IMG/VR virus record: IMGVR_UViG_3300036853_000023
Span: 1-21,598 of that record
Source: a virus
Length of the DNA: 21,598 nt
Direction: 5' to 3' (one strand)
Notes under the pieces: generated by a model
Told to the model about the DNA's origin: nothing
Databases searched by the model: none
The model's input: the letters and a program-made list of their open reading frames with translations, nothing else
In this document: piece after piece, positions 1-6,459 of the stretch
Position numbering within the stretch: position 1 is the stretch's first letter
Layout: each line of letters starts with the position of its first letter
Made by a program: the position numbers and the translations under genes

Positions 1-182
1 CTGAGCAGAAGCAGAACCTCCGCATCCGTCTCGAGGCCATCGCCGAACACGACGGCTACCCGACCATCGAGAAAGAGCTCGCCGCGATCGTGCGCGAGCT
101 GCTCGAGGCGATGCCGGCGACGGGCGATCACGCCGCGGGCGTGCGGCGACTCGTCAACAAGGCGCAAGGCCCGCAGTCGTGA
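1..182 (+). CDS. 5'-truncated protein of unknown function
   Basis: An open frame enters from the left edge, with its first whole codon at position 3, and ends at TGA 180-182. The 59 visible residues are mostly charged and helical (for example KELAAIVRELLEAMPA) and end in KAQGPQS. No family was recognised and the start lies outside the window. Codon use matches the genes that follow. The stop overlaps the GTG start of the next gene (GTGA), so the two are probably translated together. Confidence 0.6.
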   Translation, partial: EQKQNLRIRLEAIAEHDGYPTIEKELAAIVRELLEAMPATGDHAAGVRRLVNKAQGPQS

Positions 183-337
183 TCCCGCGACGGATCGGGG
201 CGGCGGTCGTGGTGCTCTTCGTGTTCGCGCTCGGCGTCCTGGTGGGGCGGCATTCCGTCATCTACCAGATCCAATCGCAAGTCACGGCGATCAACGCCGA
301 GCTCGCGAAGCTCGATCTCCTGTGCGTGTCGCGATGA
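179..337 (+). CDS. Small single-span membrane protein, possible lysis accessory
   Basis: This 52-residue protein starts at GTG 179, overlapping the upstream stop by four bases. An N-terminal basic pair (R4, R5) precedes a strong hydrophobic span at about residues 7-23 (AAVVVLFVFALGVLVG). A polar, helix-prone tail with heptad-like spacing follows (residues 28-48). Basic residues before the span suggest N-in, C-out topology. Single-span proteins with helical tails near a phage endolysin are often inner-membrane spanins or pinholin-like proteins, and a peptidase lies about 1 kb downstream. No family motif was recognised, so the lysis role is inferred from context. The stop overlaps the next ATG (ATGA at 334-337). 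Confidence 0.6.
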   Translation: MIPRRIGAAVVVLFVFALGVLVGRHSVIYQIQSQVTAINAELAKLDLLCVSR

Positions 338-462
338 AGGACGACGCGCTCGCCCTCGCGATGGTGGCCGAGCTCGAGGCGCGGCGCGACCTTTGGCGCG
401 CGCTCGCCGAGGCGGTGGCGGCGCTCGTCGCGCTCGCGAAGCAGACGGCGGGGCGATCGTGA
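334..462 (+). CDS. Small helical peptide of unknown function
   Basis: A 42-residue frame starts at ATG 334, inside the ATGA junction with the gene before. It ends at TGA 460-462, which overlaps the GTG start of the next gene. The sequence is one long predicted amphipathic helix rich in Ala, Leu and Glu, with a moderately hydrophobic C-terminal half (AEAVAALVALAKQ). No family was recognised. The main support is that it fits exactly between two coupled neighbours; its frame could otherwise be chance. Confidence 0.45.
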   Translation: MKDDALALAMVAELEARRDLWRALAEAVAALVALAKQTAGRS

Positions 463-803
463 GGCCGCTTGTCGAGCTCGAGCCGCAATTCGTGATCTAC
501 GTGGGCGACCGCATCCGCAGCCACGTCGCCACCTTCGCCGAGGCGCAGGGGATCTATTTCCTGTGTCCGGTGCACGCGGCGCCCGGGTATGCGGGGCCGA
601 ACGCCGGCCACATCGTCGAGGTCTCGTTCGCGGGTCGCGGCGTGGCCGACGATCAAGGCTCGCACGACATCGACGGCCGTCCGTCACGCTGGAGCGCGTC
701 GGGCTCCAGCTACGCCGACCTCACGCTGCAGCCGTCGATCGACATCAGTCGCGGCGGGTCGTGCACGTGGCACGGGTTCGTGACGGCCGGCATCGTCACG
801 TAA
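459..803 (+). CDS. DUF6527-type phage protein
   Basis: The protein has 114 residues from GTG 459, chosen because it forms the GTGA overlap used by its neighbours. The C-terminal half carries the pattern known from the DUF6527 family: a W/S-rich turn, then LTLQPSI (about 88-94), then a Cys-x-Trp-His-Gly-Phe cluster (C102-F107) followed by a short Gly-Ile-Val end. An earlier C36-P-V-H39 pair could complete a metal site with C102 and H105. The family is common in phage late regions and its function there is not established; related domains have been reported in bacterial ubiquitin-like (Bub) operons. The assignment rests on motif recall rather than a profile search. Confidence 0.75.
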   Translation: MRPLVELEPQFVIYVGDRIRSHVATFAEAQGIYFLCPVHAAPGYAGPNAGHIVEVSFAGRGVADDQGSHDIDGRPSRWSASGSSYADLTLQPSIDISRGGSCTWHGFVTAGIVT

Positions 804-813
804 GGGGGCCGGG

Positions 814-1134
814 ATGGACCTGAACCGCGCGCTCGCCGAGTGGTCGCTGCAGGCCTTCGCCTACGGCGTCCTCGGGCTGGTGCTGCTCGTGCTCCTGGTC
901 ACGTGGCTGTGGCCCGACGCCAGCGTGCGGCAGGATCTCCTCGCGTGTTTCGAGGAGCCGGGCCTCGAGGCGTCGGTCGTCGAGCTCGCGATGCGCCTGC
1001 ACCGCGCGCCGCCCGATCTCTACCCCGCGCTCTACGCGCTCGAGGCAAACGGCACGCTCGAGAGCCGGTTCGAAGACGGCGCCCCGCCGCGCCGGCGCCT
1101 GTATCGACGGCGGACCGCATGCGCGGGAAGCTGA
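814..1134 (+). CDS. Membrane-anchored winged-helix protein
   Basis: This 106-residue protein starts at ATG 814 after a G-rich stretch that can serve as a ribosome binding site. Residues 14-33 form a strong membrane span (AFAYGVLGLVLLVLLVTWLW). Residues 38-99 look like a PadR/MarR-type winged helix: a helix with LLACFEE, a second with VVELAMRL, the motif LYPALYALEANGTLESR, which resembles a recognition helix plus wing strand, and a basic RRRLYRRR end. PadR-like domains bind DNA or act as dimerisation modules. A membrane anchor in front of one is unusual. It lies just before an HTH gene and the peptidase gene, with 16 bases of overlap with the former. Its role is unknown; lysis timing control is speculation. 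Confidence 0.65.
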   Translation: MDLNRALAEWSLQAFAYGVLGLVLLVLLVTWLWPDASVRQDLLACFEEPGLEASVVELAMRLHRAPPDLYPALYALEANGTLESRFEDGAPPRRRLYRRRTACAGS

Positions 1135-1346
1135 CGCCGGCCGACGCGCGCATCATCTGGCACCTGGCGCGCGATCGACAGATGCGGCAATGGGAGATTG
1201 CCGCGCAACTCGGGCTCTCCCAAAGCACGGTATCCCTGGTGCTCAATCGGAGGCGACATGCTGAAAGTGAAGGACACCGTTCGCCCGAAGGCGCTCGTGA
1301 TCGTGGCCGCGGCGGTGAACGCGGCGATCGAGATGGGCCTGTTTAA
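1119..1346 (+). CDS. Small helix-turn-helix protein
   Basis: The 75-residue frame starts at ATG 1119, overlapping the previous gene by 16 bases. Residues 6-46 form a compact HTH: LTPADARIIWHLARDR, then WEIAAQLGLSQSTVSLVLN, with the A-x-x-x-G-(x)3-S-T-V-S pattern of sigma-70 region 4 or Hin-recombinase-like helices. The HTH ends at residue 46, where the ATG of the peptidase gene (1258) begins. The remaining residues are Arg/Gly/Glu-rich and read the peptidase gene out of frame. A DNA-binding role is likely; the target is unknown. The tail is probably non-functional overhang, though it is predicted to be translated. Confidence 0.6.
   Translation: MRGKLTPADARIIWHLARDRQMRQWEIAAQLGLSQSTVSLVLNRRRHAESEGHRSPEGARDRGRGGERGDRDGPV
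1249..1253 (+). promoter_or_regulatory. Shine-Dalgarno that sets the peptidase start
   Basis: GGAGG sits four bases before ATG 1258. The same frame is open from ATG 1198, but only the 1258 start has a ribosome binding site, and it gives a protein of the usual length for phage M15 endolysins. Confidence 0.65.
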
Positions 1347-1641
1347 AACCCTACACGGGGACCTCTTCATCACGAGCGCGCAGGACTCGACCCATATGTC
1401 GGGCTCGGCCCACTACGTCGGGCTCGCCGTCGATTTCCGGACGAAGAACTTCCCGAGCGACGACGCGAAGGAGGAGTTCAAGATGCGGATGGCGCAGCGG
1501 CTCGGCGCCCGTTACGACCTCGTGCTCGAGGATCTCGGCGGCCCGAATGAGCACTTGCACGTCGAGCTCGACCCCAAGCGCGCCACGCCCGACGAGATCC
1601 TGCGCGTCCACGCCCGGGCTGAGGAGGCGCCCGTCTCGTGA
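1258..1641 (+). CDS. M15-type zinc peptidase, likely endolysin
   Basis: This 127-residue protein matches the M15 D-Ala-D-Ala carboxypeptidase / L-Ala-D-Glu endopeptidase fold used by T5-type endolysins, which are of similar size. The metal-site pattern is visible: S-A-H52-(x)6-D59 (SAHYVGLAVDF) supplies two zinc ligands, and E98-H-L-H101 supplies the catalytic Glu and third ligand, with the E-x-x-H spacing seen in VanX/VanY-type enzymes. It should cut the peptide stems of peptidoglycan at host lysis. No signal peptide is evident, so a holin or similar is needed for release; the 52-aa membrane protein upstream is a candidate partner. GGAGG supports the 1258 start. The stop overlaps the next gene (GTGA). 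Confidence 0.85.
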   Translation: MLKVKDTVRPKALVIVAAAVNAAIEMGLFKTLHGDLFITSAQDSTHMSGSAHYVGLAVDFRTKNFPSDDAKEEFKMRMAQRLGARYDLVLEDLGGPNEHLHVELDPKRATPDEILRVHARAEEAPVS

Positions 1642-1850
1642 ACGGCTGGCGCCGGGCGGATCGCCCCGCGAGCTCGACGACCGTGCACGTGCTCCCGATT
1701 GACGACACGCGCGACCACGTCGAGACGCCGCAGTGCTGGTGCCGGCCGCGGGTCGAGCGCGTCGAGACCTATCTCGGCGGGTGGGGCACCGTCATCACGC
1801 ATCACTCGGCCGACGGGCGCGAGCTGCAGGAACCGGCGCGGGTGCAATGA
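1638..1850 (+). CDS. Small conserved phage protein with CWC motif
   Basis: The protein has 70 residues and starts at GTG 1638 in a GTGA overlap with the peptidase gene. The pattern V-x-P-x-x-D-x-x-x-H, then C33-W-C35-x-P, then HHSADGRE (55-62) is one I associate with small phage proteins of unknown function encoded near lysis or packaging genes. H27, C33, C35 and H55/H56 could bind a metal. There is no membrane segment. Its stop overlaps the next ATG (ATGA at 1847-1850). Confidence 0.65.
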   Translation: MNGWRRADRPASSTTVHVLPIDDTRDHVETPQCWCRPRVERVETYLGGWGTVITHHSADGRELQEPARVQ

Positions 1851-2092
1851 CCGAGGTCCTCATCGCGCCCGTGTGTAGCTGCTGCAAGTTCCCGCTCGGC
1901 GTGCCGCGCCTGGTGAATTGGGTGGACCGCGAGGGGAATTGGATCGGCACCGCGCTCGAGCTCGCGTATCTCGAGAGCGAAGTCGACGCCGGCCAGCGGC
2001 ACGCGCGCCTCTTCCCGCAGACCCCGACGAACCCGCATCGGCTGATGCGGTTCGAGACGCTCACGTTCGAGCGCGACCTCGAGCTCGCGTGA
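1847..2092 (+). CDS. Small Cys-rich protein of unknown function
   Basis: An 81-residue frame starts at ATG 1847 and is coupled on both sides by four-base overlaps. Near the N-terminus it has a compact cysteine cluster (C-S-C-C, residues 9-12), followed by a mixed region and an acidic-aromatic end (RFETLTFERDLELA). The cluster could be a half zinc knuckle, but no second Cys/His pair is clear. No family was recognised. Base composition and coupling support it as a real gene. Confidence 0.55.
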   Translation: MTEVLIAPVCSCCKFPLGVPRLVNWVDREGNWIGTALELAYLESEVDAGQRHARLFPQTPTNPHRLMRFETLTFERDLELA

Positions 2093-2298
2093 GCGCGCAG
2101 CGTCCGACGCGCGCCGAGCGGCTGCGCGACCATCGCCGCGAGTTCCTCGCCGACGACTGTCTGCTCGAGCTCCTCGGCACGTTCGACCGGGAGCTCGCCC
2201 TCGCGCACGCGCGGCGCCTCTTTCCGGGCTCGAGCTACTTCGCGCTCAAGCGCGCCTATGCGTTCGGCGGGGCGATCGAGGAGGTCTGGCCGCGGTGA
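2089..2298 (+). CDS. Small helical protein, candidate terminase small subunit
   Basis: The protein has 69 residues from GTG 2089 (GTGA overlap) and ends in the GTGA overlap with the terminase large subunit gene. It is basic at the N-terminus (RPTRAERLRDHRREF) and otherwise helical (LLELLGTFDRELALAHARRLF). No canonical HTH is seen. Position directly before terL is where a terminase small subunit normally sits, but this is shorter than typical small subunits and no family was recognised. The role is therefore inferred from position only; it could equally be an unrelated small phage protein. Confidence 0.5.
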   Translation: MSAQRPTRAERLRDHRREFLADDCLLELLGTFDRELALAHARRLFPGSSYFALKRAYAFGGAIEEVWPR

Positions 2299-3848
2299 AC
2301 AAGGCGGAGCGCGCCGAGGCCCGGCGCGTGTGGGAGAAGCTCCGGCGGTGGAAGGAGCATCCGGCCGCCTTCGCGCGCGAAGAGCTCGGGTTCGAGCCGG
2401 ACCCGTGGCAGGAGGAGGTGCTCGAGGCCTTCCCCCATCACAACCGGCTGATCATGAAGGCGTGCAAGGGGCCCGGGAAAACAGCCGTCGAGGCCATCCT
2501 CGCGCTGAACTTCCTCGCCACGCGCCCCCACTGCCGCATCGGCGGGATCTCGATCACCGATGCGAACCTGAAGTCGGCGCTCTGGCCCGAGCTCGCGCTC
2601 TGGCTCAATAAGTCCGCGTTCCTGCGCAACACCTACGTCTGGACCAAGACCGCCGTCGTCCACCGCTCGCACCCGGGGACCTGGTGGATGCAGGCGCGCT
2701 CGTGGCCCAAGCGCGCCGACGCGCAGCAGCAGGCCGACGCCCTCGCCGGGCTCCACGCCGACTACGCGATGTGGGTCTGCGACGAAGTCGGCGGCTATCC
2801 CCAAGCGGTTATGACGACGTGCGAGGCCGTCCTCGCCTCGGGCATCGAGACCAAGGTGCTTGCCGGCGGCAACCCGACGCACACGACCGGGCCGCTCTAC
2901 CGCGCGTGCACGGCCGACCGCGCGCTCTGGTTCATCAAGACGATCACCGGCGACCCCGACGATCCGGCGGCGTGGGTGCATTCGCCGCGCGTCAAGTTCC
3001 GCCGCTCGGCCGCGGGGCTGACGCCGCTCGAGCACAACCGCCAGCAGATCAAGAGCTACGGGCGCGACAACCCGTGGGTGAAGGTGAACGTCCTCGGCGA
3101 GTTCCCGCCGGCGTCGATCAATGCGCTCCTCGGCGTCGACGAAGTCGAGGCGGCGATGGCGCGCAAGCTCCGGAGCGACAGCTTCCGCCATATGCAGAAG
3201 CGGCTCGGCGTCGACGTCGCGCGCTTTGGTGACGATCGCTCGGTCATCTTCCCGCGGCAGGGGCTCGCCGCGTTCCGCCCGGTCATCATGCGCAACGCGC
3301 GGACGACGGACATTGCCGCGCGCGTCCTGCTCGCGGAGCACGACTGGGCGCCCGATGGCGACATCCTCACGCTGGTCGACGATACCGGCCACTGGGGGCA
3401 CGGCGTGATCGATAACCTGCGCACGGCCGGGCGCGCGGCGATCGGGATCAACTACGCCGGCAAGGCGCTCGACCCGCGGTTCAAGAACCGGCGCGCCGAG
3501 TTCTACGTCAAGGGCGCCGCGGCCATCCGCGGCGGGGCGGCGCTCCCGAACCTGCCCGAGATGGTCGCCGAGCTCACCGAGCAGACCTATACGTTCACCG
3601 CCGGGCAGTTCATGCTCGAGGAGAAGCAGCAGTTCAAGGATCGCCTGGGCTTTTCGCCGGACCTGAGCGACGCGTATATGCAGACCTACGCGTTCCCCGA
3701 GCTCCCGAGCCGGGCGCATGCGATCCTCACGCGCAGCGGCGGGAACGTAGGGAAGGCGCTGGTCGATCGGCCCGAGGGGCTCGACAGCGATATCGTGAGC
3801 GAGACGCTGCGCATCCTGCGCGAATACGATCCCACGCTCATCTACTGA
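2295..3848 (+). CDS. terL: Terminase large subunit
   Basis: This is the 517-residue ATPase-nuclease motor that packages phage DNA through the portal. The Walker A motif is KACKGPGKT (55-63). Walker B plus catalytic Glu is YAMWVCDEVGG (157-167; D163, E164). The coupling motif is GGNPT (191-195). The C-terminal RNase H-like nuclease has its three acidic positions: D307 in LGVDVARFGDD, D362 in LVDDTGHWGHG, and D459 in SPDLSDAYM. Length is normal. The GTG start at 2295 overlaps the preceding stop. All catalytic residues are present, so the protein should be active. The packaging strategy (cos, pac or terminal repeats) cannot be read from this sequence alone. Confidence 0.95.
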   Translation: MNKAERAEARRVWEKLRRWKEHPAAFAREELGFEPDPWQEEVLEAFPHHNRLIMKACKGPGKTAVEAILALNFLATRPHCRIGGISITDANLKSALWPELALWLNKSAFLRNTYVWTKTAVVHRSHPGTWWMQARSWPKRADAQQQADALAGLHADYAMWVCDEVGGYPQAVMTTCEAVLASGIETKVLAGGNPTHTTGPLYRACTADRALWFIKTITGDPDDPAAWVHSPRVKFRRSAAGLTPLEHNRQQIKSYGRDNPWVKVNVLGEFPPASINALLGVDEVEAAMARKLRSDSFRHMQKRLGVDVARFGDDRSVIFPRQGLAAFRPVIMRNARTTDIAARVLLAEHDWAPDGDILTLVDDTGHWGHGVIDNLRTAGRAAIGINYAGKALDPRFKNRRAEFYVKGAAAIRGGAALPNLPEMVAELTEQTYTFTAGQFMLEEKQQFKDRLGFSPDLSDAYMQTYAFPELPSRAHAILTRSGGNVGKALVDRPEGLDSDIVSETLRILREYDPTLIY

Positions 3849-3859
3849 TCGGAGGTCCT

Positions 3860-4003
3860 ATGCTCCCCGCGTTGTCCGGCCGTCGGCGCACCCGCGCGCT
3901 CCGAGCCGTCGCCTCGGCGCAGATCACCACGAACGCCGCGTTCGAGGCCTTCCTCACGCGCGGGTTCTGGGGCCGGATGCTCTGGCTGTTCTTCGGCCGA
4001 TGA
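3860..4003 (+). CDS. Small basic peptide of unknown function
   Basis: A 47-residue frame starts at ATG 3860 behind GGAGGT at 3851-3856, a strong ribosome binding site with short spacing. It ends at TGA 4001-4003, overlapping the next ATG. The N-terminal half is very basic (GRRRTRALR) and the C-terminus is aromatic and hydrophobic (GFWGRMLWLFFGR). It may bind nucleic acid or a membrane surface, but no family was recognised. The ribosome binding site and ATGA coupling argue that it is translated. Confidence 0.6.
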   Translation: MLPALSGRRRTRALRAVASAQITTNAAFEAFLTRGFWGRMLWLFFGR

Positions 4004-4563
4004 CGGTCCGCGACGCCGGCGAGGCCGACCTCGCGCGCGTGTTCGAGATGGGCGTGTCGTTCCTGGTGTCGGCGCCCGACTACGCCGCGGTCGTGCAGTG
4101 GACGCCGGAGAAGGTCGAGGAGCTGACGCGCTGGCTGACGCTCGTCGAGACAAACCGCGTCTTCGTGCTCGAGGGTGCCGACGGGGCGATCGTCGGGATG
4201 CTGGCGATCGCGCTGACGCCGAATCTGTGGGGCGACGGCAGCATCGCCGAGGAGGTCGCCTGGTGGGTGGAGCCGGGGCACCGCGGCGGGGCCGGACTCA
4301 AGCTATTGGGGGCCGGCGAAGAATGGGCACGACAGCAAGGGGCGCTCGTGCTTAGAATGGTCGCGCCTCGAGGTTCGCAGATTGGCACGGTCTATGAGCG
4401 CAGGGGTTATGTTCCGCTCGAGTCCATCTACGTGCTGAGGCTGCAGAATGGGCCTGTCCTTCCTCGGCATCGGCAAAAAGAAGCAAGCCCAAGCCCCGCC
4501 CCCGCTGGCGCCGCCGCCGATTCCGTCGGTGCTCGGGACGACGGCGGAGAGCCGGGCGACTGA
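4000..4563 (+). CDS. GNAT-family N-acetyltransferase
   Basis: The frame gives 187 residues, of which the first ~149 form a GNAT acetyltransferase. The acetyl-CoA binding motif A is VEPGHRGGAGLKLL (90-103), preceded by the strand SIAEEVAWWV, and motif B is YERRGYVPLESIYVLRL (132-148). Such genes occur in phage packaging and head modules; the substrate (a host factor, a virion protein or a small molecule) is unknown. The start at 4000 is in an ATGA overlap. The fold ends at about LRLQN (150), exactly where the next gene's ATG (4448) lies. The last ~37 residues, Pro/Ala/Glu-rich, read that gene out of frame and are probably overhang rather than a functional domain. Confidence 0.85.
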   Translation: MTVRDAGEADLARVFEMGVSFLVSAPDYAAVVQWTPEKVEELTRWLTLVETNRVFVLEGADGAIVGMLAIALTPNLWGDGSIAEEVAWWVEPGHRGGAGLKLLGAGEEWARQQGALVLRMVAPRGSQIGTVYERRGYVPLESIYVLRLQNGPVLPRHRQKEASPSPAPAGAAADSVGARDDGGEPGD

Positions 4564-4717
4564 CGCCGGCTACTTGGCGGTCAACGCCGCGCGCCGGGCG
4601 CGCTCGATCGCCGCGGCCAGTGCGCAGATGCCGAGCGCCTCCCGTCCCGCCGGCGGGACGCCCCCGGTCGCCAACGCCAACGTCCGTCGGCTCCGCGCCG
4701 GCCTAGGGGTCTACTGA
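4448..4717 (+). CDS. Small proline-rich protein preceding the portal
   Basis: This 89-residue protein starts at ATG 4448, inside the tail of the acetyltransferase frame, and ends at TGA 4715-4717, sharing one base with the portal ATG. Its N-terminus (MGLSFLGIGKKK) resembles the short starts of small phage proteins placed before head-tail connectors. It is followed by a Pro/Ala run (about 16-27) and a basic, helix-prone C-terminal half (AVNAARRARSIAAASAQ). A virion or assembly role is likely from position, but no family was recognised. Choosing this frame over the overlapping tail of the upstream gene rests on the end of the GNAT fold and the tight TGATG junction. Confidence 0.65.
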   Translation: MGLSFLGIGKKKQAQAPPPLAPPPIPSVLGTTAESRATDAGYLAVNAARRARSIAAASAQMPSASRPAGGTPPVANANVRRLRAGLGVY

Positions 4718-6459
4718 TGGCCGTCGTCGCGCGCTACTCGAGCTATGACGACCGGCGGCCGAAGCGGGATCAGTTCGAGAAGCTCCTCGGGCGCCTGAAG
4801 AACGAGCGCTCGACGTTCGACAGCCATTGGCGCGACCTGGCCGATTTCATCCGCCCGCGGCGCGCACGCTTCACCGTCAGCGACCGCAACAAGGGCGACA
4901 AGCGCAATCAGAACATCATCAATTCGACGGCGACCTTCGCGTCGCGCACGCTGTCGTCGGGCCTGCACTCGGGCCTGACGTCGCCGGCGCGGCCGTGGTT
5001 CAAGCTGTCGACGCCGGACCCCGACCTCGCCAAGTTCGGGCCGGTGAAGGAGTGGCTCCACGACGTCACGCAGCGGATGATCAACGTCTTTCTGACGACG
5101 AACCTGTATCAGACGCTCCCGACCGTCTACGGCGACCTCGGGAACTTCGGCACGGGGGCGATGGCCATGCTCCCCGATTCGAAGGATCTCTTCCGCACCT
5201 GGCAATACCCGATCGGCTCCTACTGGATCGGCACCGACGAGCGAGGCAACGCCGGGACCTTCATCCGCGAATACGAGCTCACGGTGCGGCAGATCGTGCG
5301 CGAGTTCCTGCGCATGCCGGGCACGCGGATGATCGATTGGGAGAACGCGTCGACGACGCTCCGGAACCTCTGGGACCAGGGCGACTACGAGGCGGCCGTG
5401 CGCGTGACGTGGGTCGTCACGCCGAACGAAGACGCCGACCCGCGCAAGCCGCTGGCGAAGTTCCTCCCCTGGGCCTCGTGCTGGTATGAGACCGGCGAAG
5501 ACCGCGACAACCGCTTTCTCCGCGAGAGCGGGTTTCGGACGTTCCCCGTCTTCGCGCCGCGGTGGGAAGTGACCGACGGCGACACCTACGGGACCGACTG
5601 CCCCGGGATGACGGCGCTCGGCGACGTGCGGCAACTGCAGGGCGAAGAGCGCGCCAAGGGCCGCGGCATTCAGAAGATGGTCGACCCCGCGCTCGTCGGG
5701 CCCGCCAACTTGCAGGGGCAAAAGACGTCGCTCATCTCGGGCGATGTGACCTACGTCGACGCGCGCGAAGGGATGCAGGGGCTCCGCCCGATTCACGAAG
5801 TGACCATGAGCCTCTCGGAGCTCCGGCTCGATATGGAGGCGGTCGAAGCGCGGATCCAGCGCGCGTATTTCGAGGACCTGTTCTTGATGCTGGCGCGCGC
5901 CGACATGGGCCAACCGATCACGGCCGAAGAGGTGCGCGAGCGGCGCGAAGAGAAGCTCCTCGCCCTGGGGCCCGTGCTCGAGCACGCCAACGACGAGCTC
6001 CTCGAGCCGGCGATCGATCGCGCCTACGCGATGATGGAGGAGCGCGGGCTCATCCCGCCGCCGCCCGACGAGCTCGACGGCGTCGAGCTGAAGGTCGAAT
6101 ACCTCTCGATCCTGGCGCAGGCGCAAAAGCAAGTGGCGCTCGCCGGGACCGACCGCTTCCTCGGCGCGGCCGTGCCGCTCATGCAGTCGTTCCCCGAGAT
6201 CCGCCACAAGATCGACCCGTTCGAAGTCGTCGACGAGCTCGCCGAAGTGACCGGCGTGAACCCGCGCTTCATCATCGCGAACGACGAGGCCAAAGCCGCG
6301 GCCGAACAAGAAGCGCAGCAGCGCGCGCAGATGGCGCAAGCCGCGCAGGCGCAGGCGACCGCGCGCGCGGCCAAGGATGCCAGCGCCGCCAAAACGAGCG
6401 ACGGGACCTCGCTCCTCGACACGATCGCCAGCGCCGCCCAAAACGGGGCCGCGGCGTGA
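4717..6459 (+). CDS. Portal (head-to-tail connector) protein
   Basis: This 580-residue protein belongs to the podovirus head-to-tail connecting protein family. The N-terminal region shows its typical features: R-x-x-FD-x-HW-x-x-LA-x-FI-x-PR (about 32-49), a NIINSTATFASRTLSSGLHSG-like segment (about 66-86), SPARPWFKL (88-96), and YGDLGNFGTGAM (138-149). The middle carries the clip, wing and stem parts. The C-terminal ~60 residues are Ala/Gln-rich helix (EAQQRAQMAQAAQAQATA). Twelve copies should form the channel for DNA entry and the seat for the adaptor. Length is normal. The start is fixed by the TGATG junction, and the end overlaps the next gene by GTGA. Confidence 0.93.
   Translation: MAVVARYSSYDDRRPKRDQFEKLLGRLKNERSTFDSHWRDLADFIRPRRARFTVSDRNKGDKRNQNIINSTATFASRTLSSGLHSGLTSPARPWFKLSTPDPDLAKFGPVKEWLHDVTQRMINVFLTTNLYQTLPTVYGDLGNFGTGAMAMLPDSKDLFRTWQYPIGSYWIGTDERGNAGTFIREYELTVRQIVREFLRMPGTRMIDWENASTTLRNLWDQGDYEAAVRVTWVVTPNEDADPRKPLAKFLPWASCWYETGEDRDNRFLRESGFRTFPVFAPRWEVTDGDTYGTDCPGMTALGDVRQLQGEERAKGRGIQKMVDPALVGPANLQGQKTSLISGDVTYVDAREGMQGLRPIHEVTMSLSELRLDMEAVEARIQRAYFEDLFLMLARADMGQPITAEEVRERREEKLLALGPVLEHANDELLEPAIDRAYAMMEERGLIPPPPDELDGVELKVEYLSILAQAQKQVALAGTDRFLGAAVPLMQSFPEIRHKIDPFEVVDELAEVTGVNPRFIIANDEAKAAAEQEAQQRAQMAQAAQAQATARAAKDASAAKTSDGTSLLDTIASAAQNGAAA

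Noticed and set aside
2256-3719. Long minus-strand frame (487 codons) opposite the terminase
   Set aside because: It mirrors terL, whose ATPase and nuclease motifs are intact. The translation is low-complexity and Arg/Val/Gly-rich.
4711-6441. Long minus-strand frame (576 codons) opposite the portal
   Set aside because: Same mirror effect. The portal frame has conserved podovirus connector segments and this one has none.
5562-6455. Upstream part of the frame holding the 236-aa protein
   Set aside because: The frame is open into the portal gene, but the sequence there is Arg/Ala-rich shadow. The GTG at 6456, in a GTGA overlap, gives the conserved protein.
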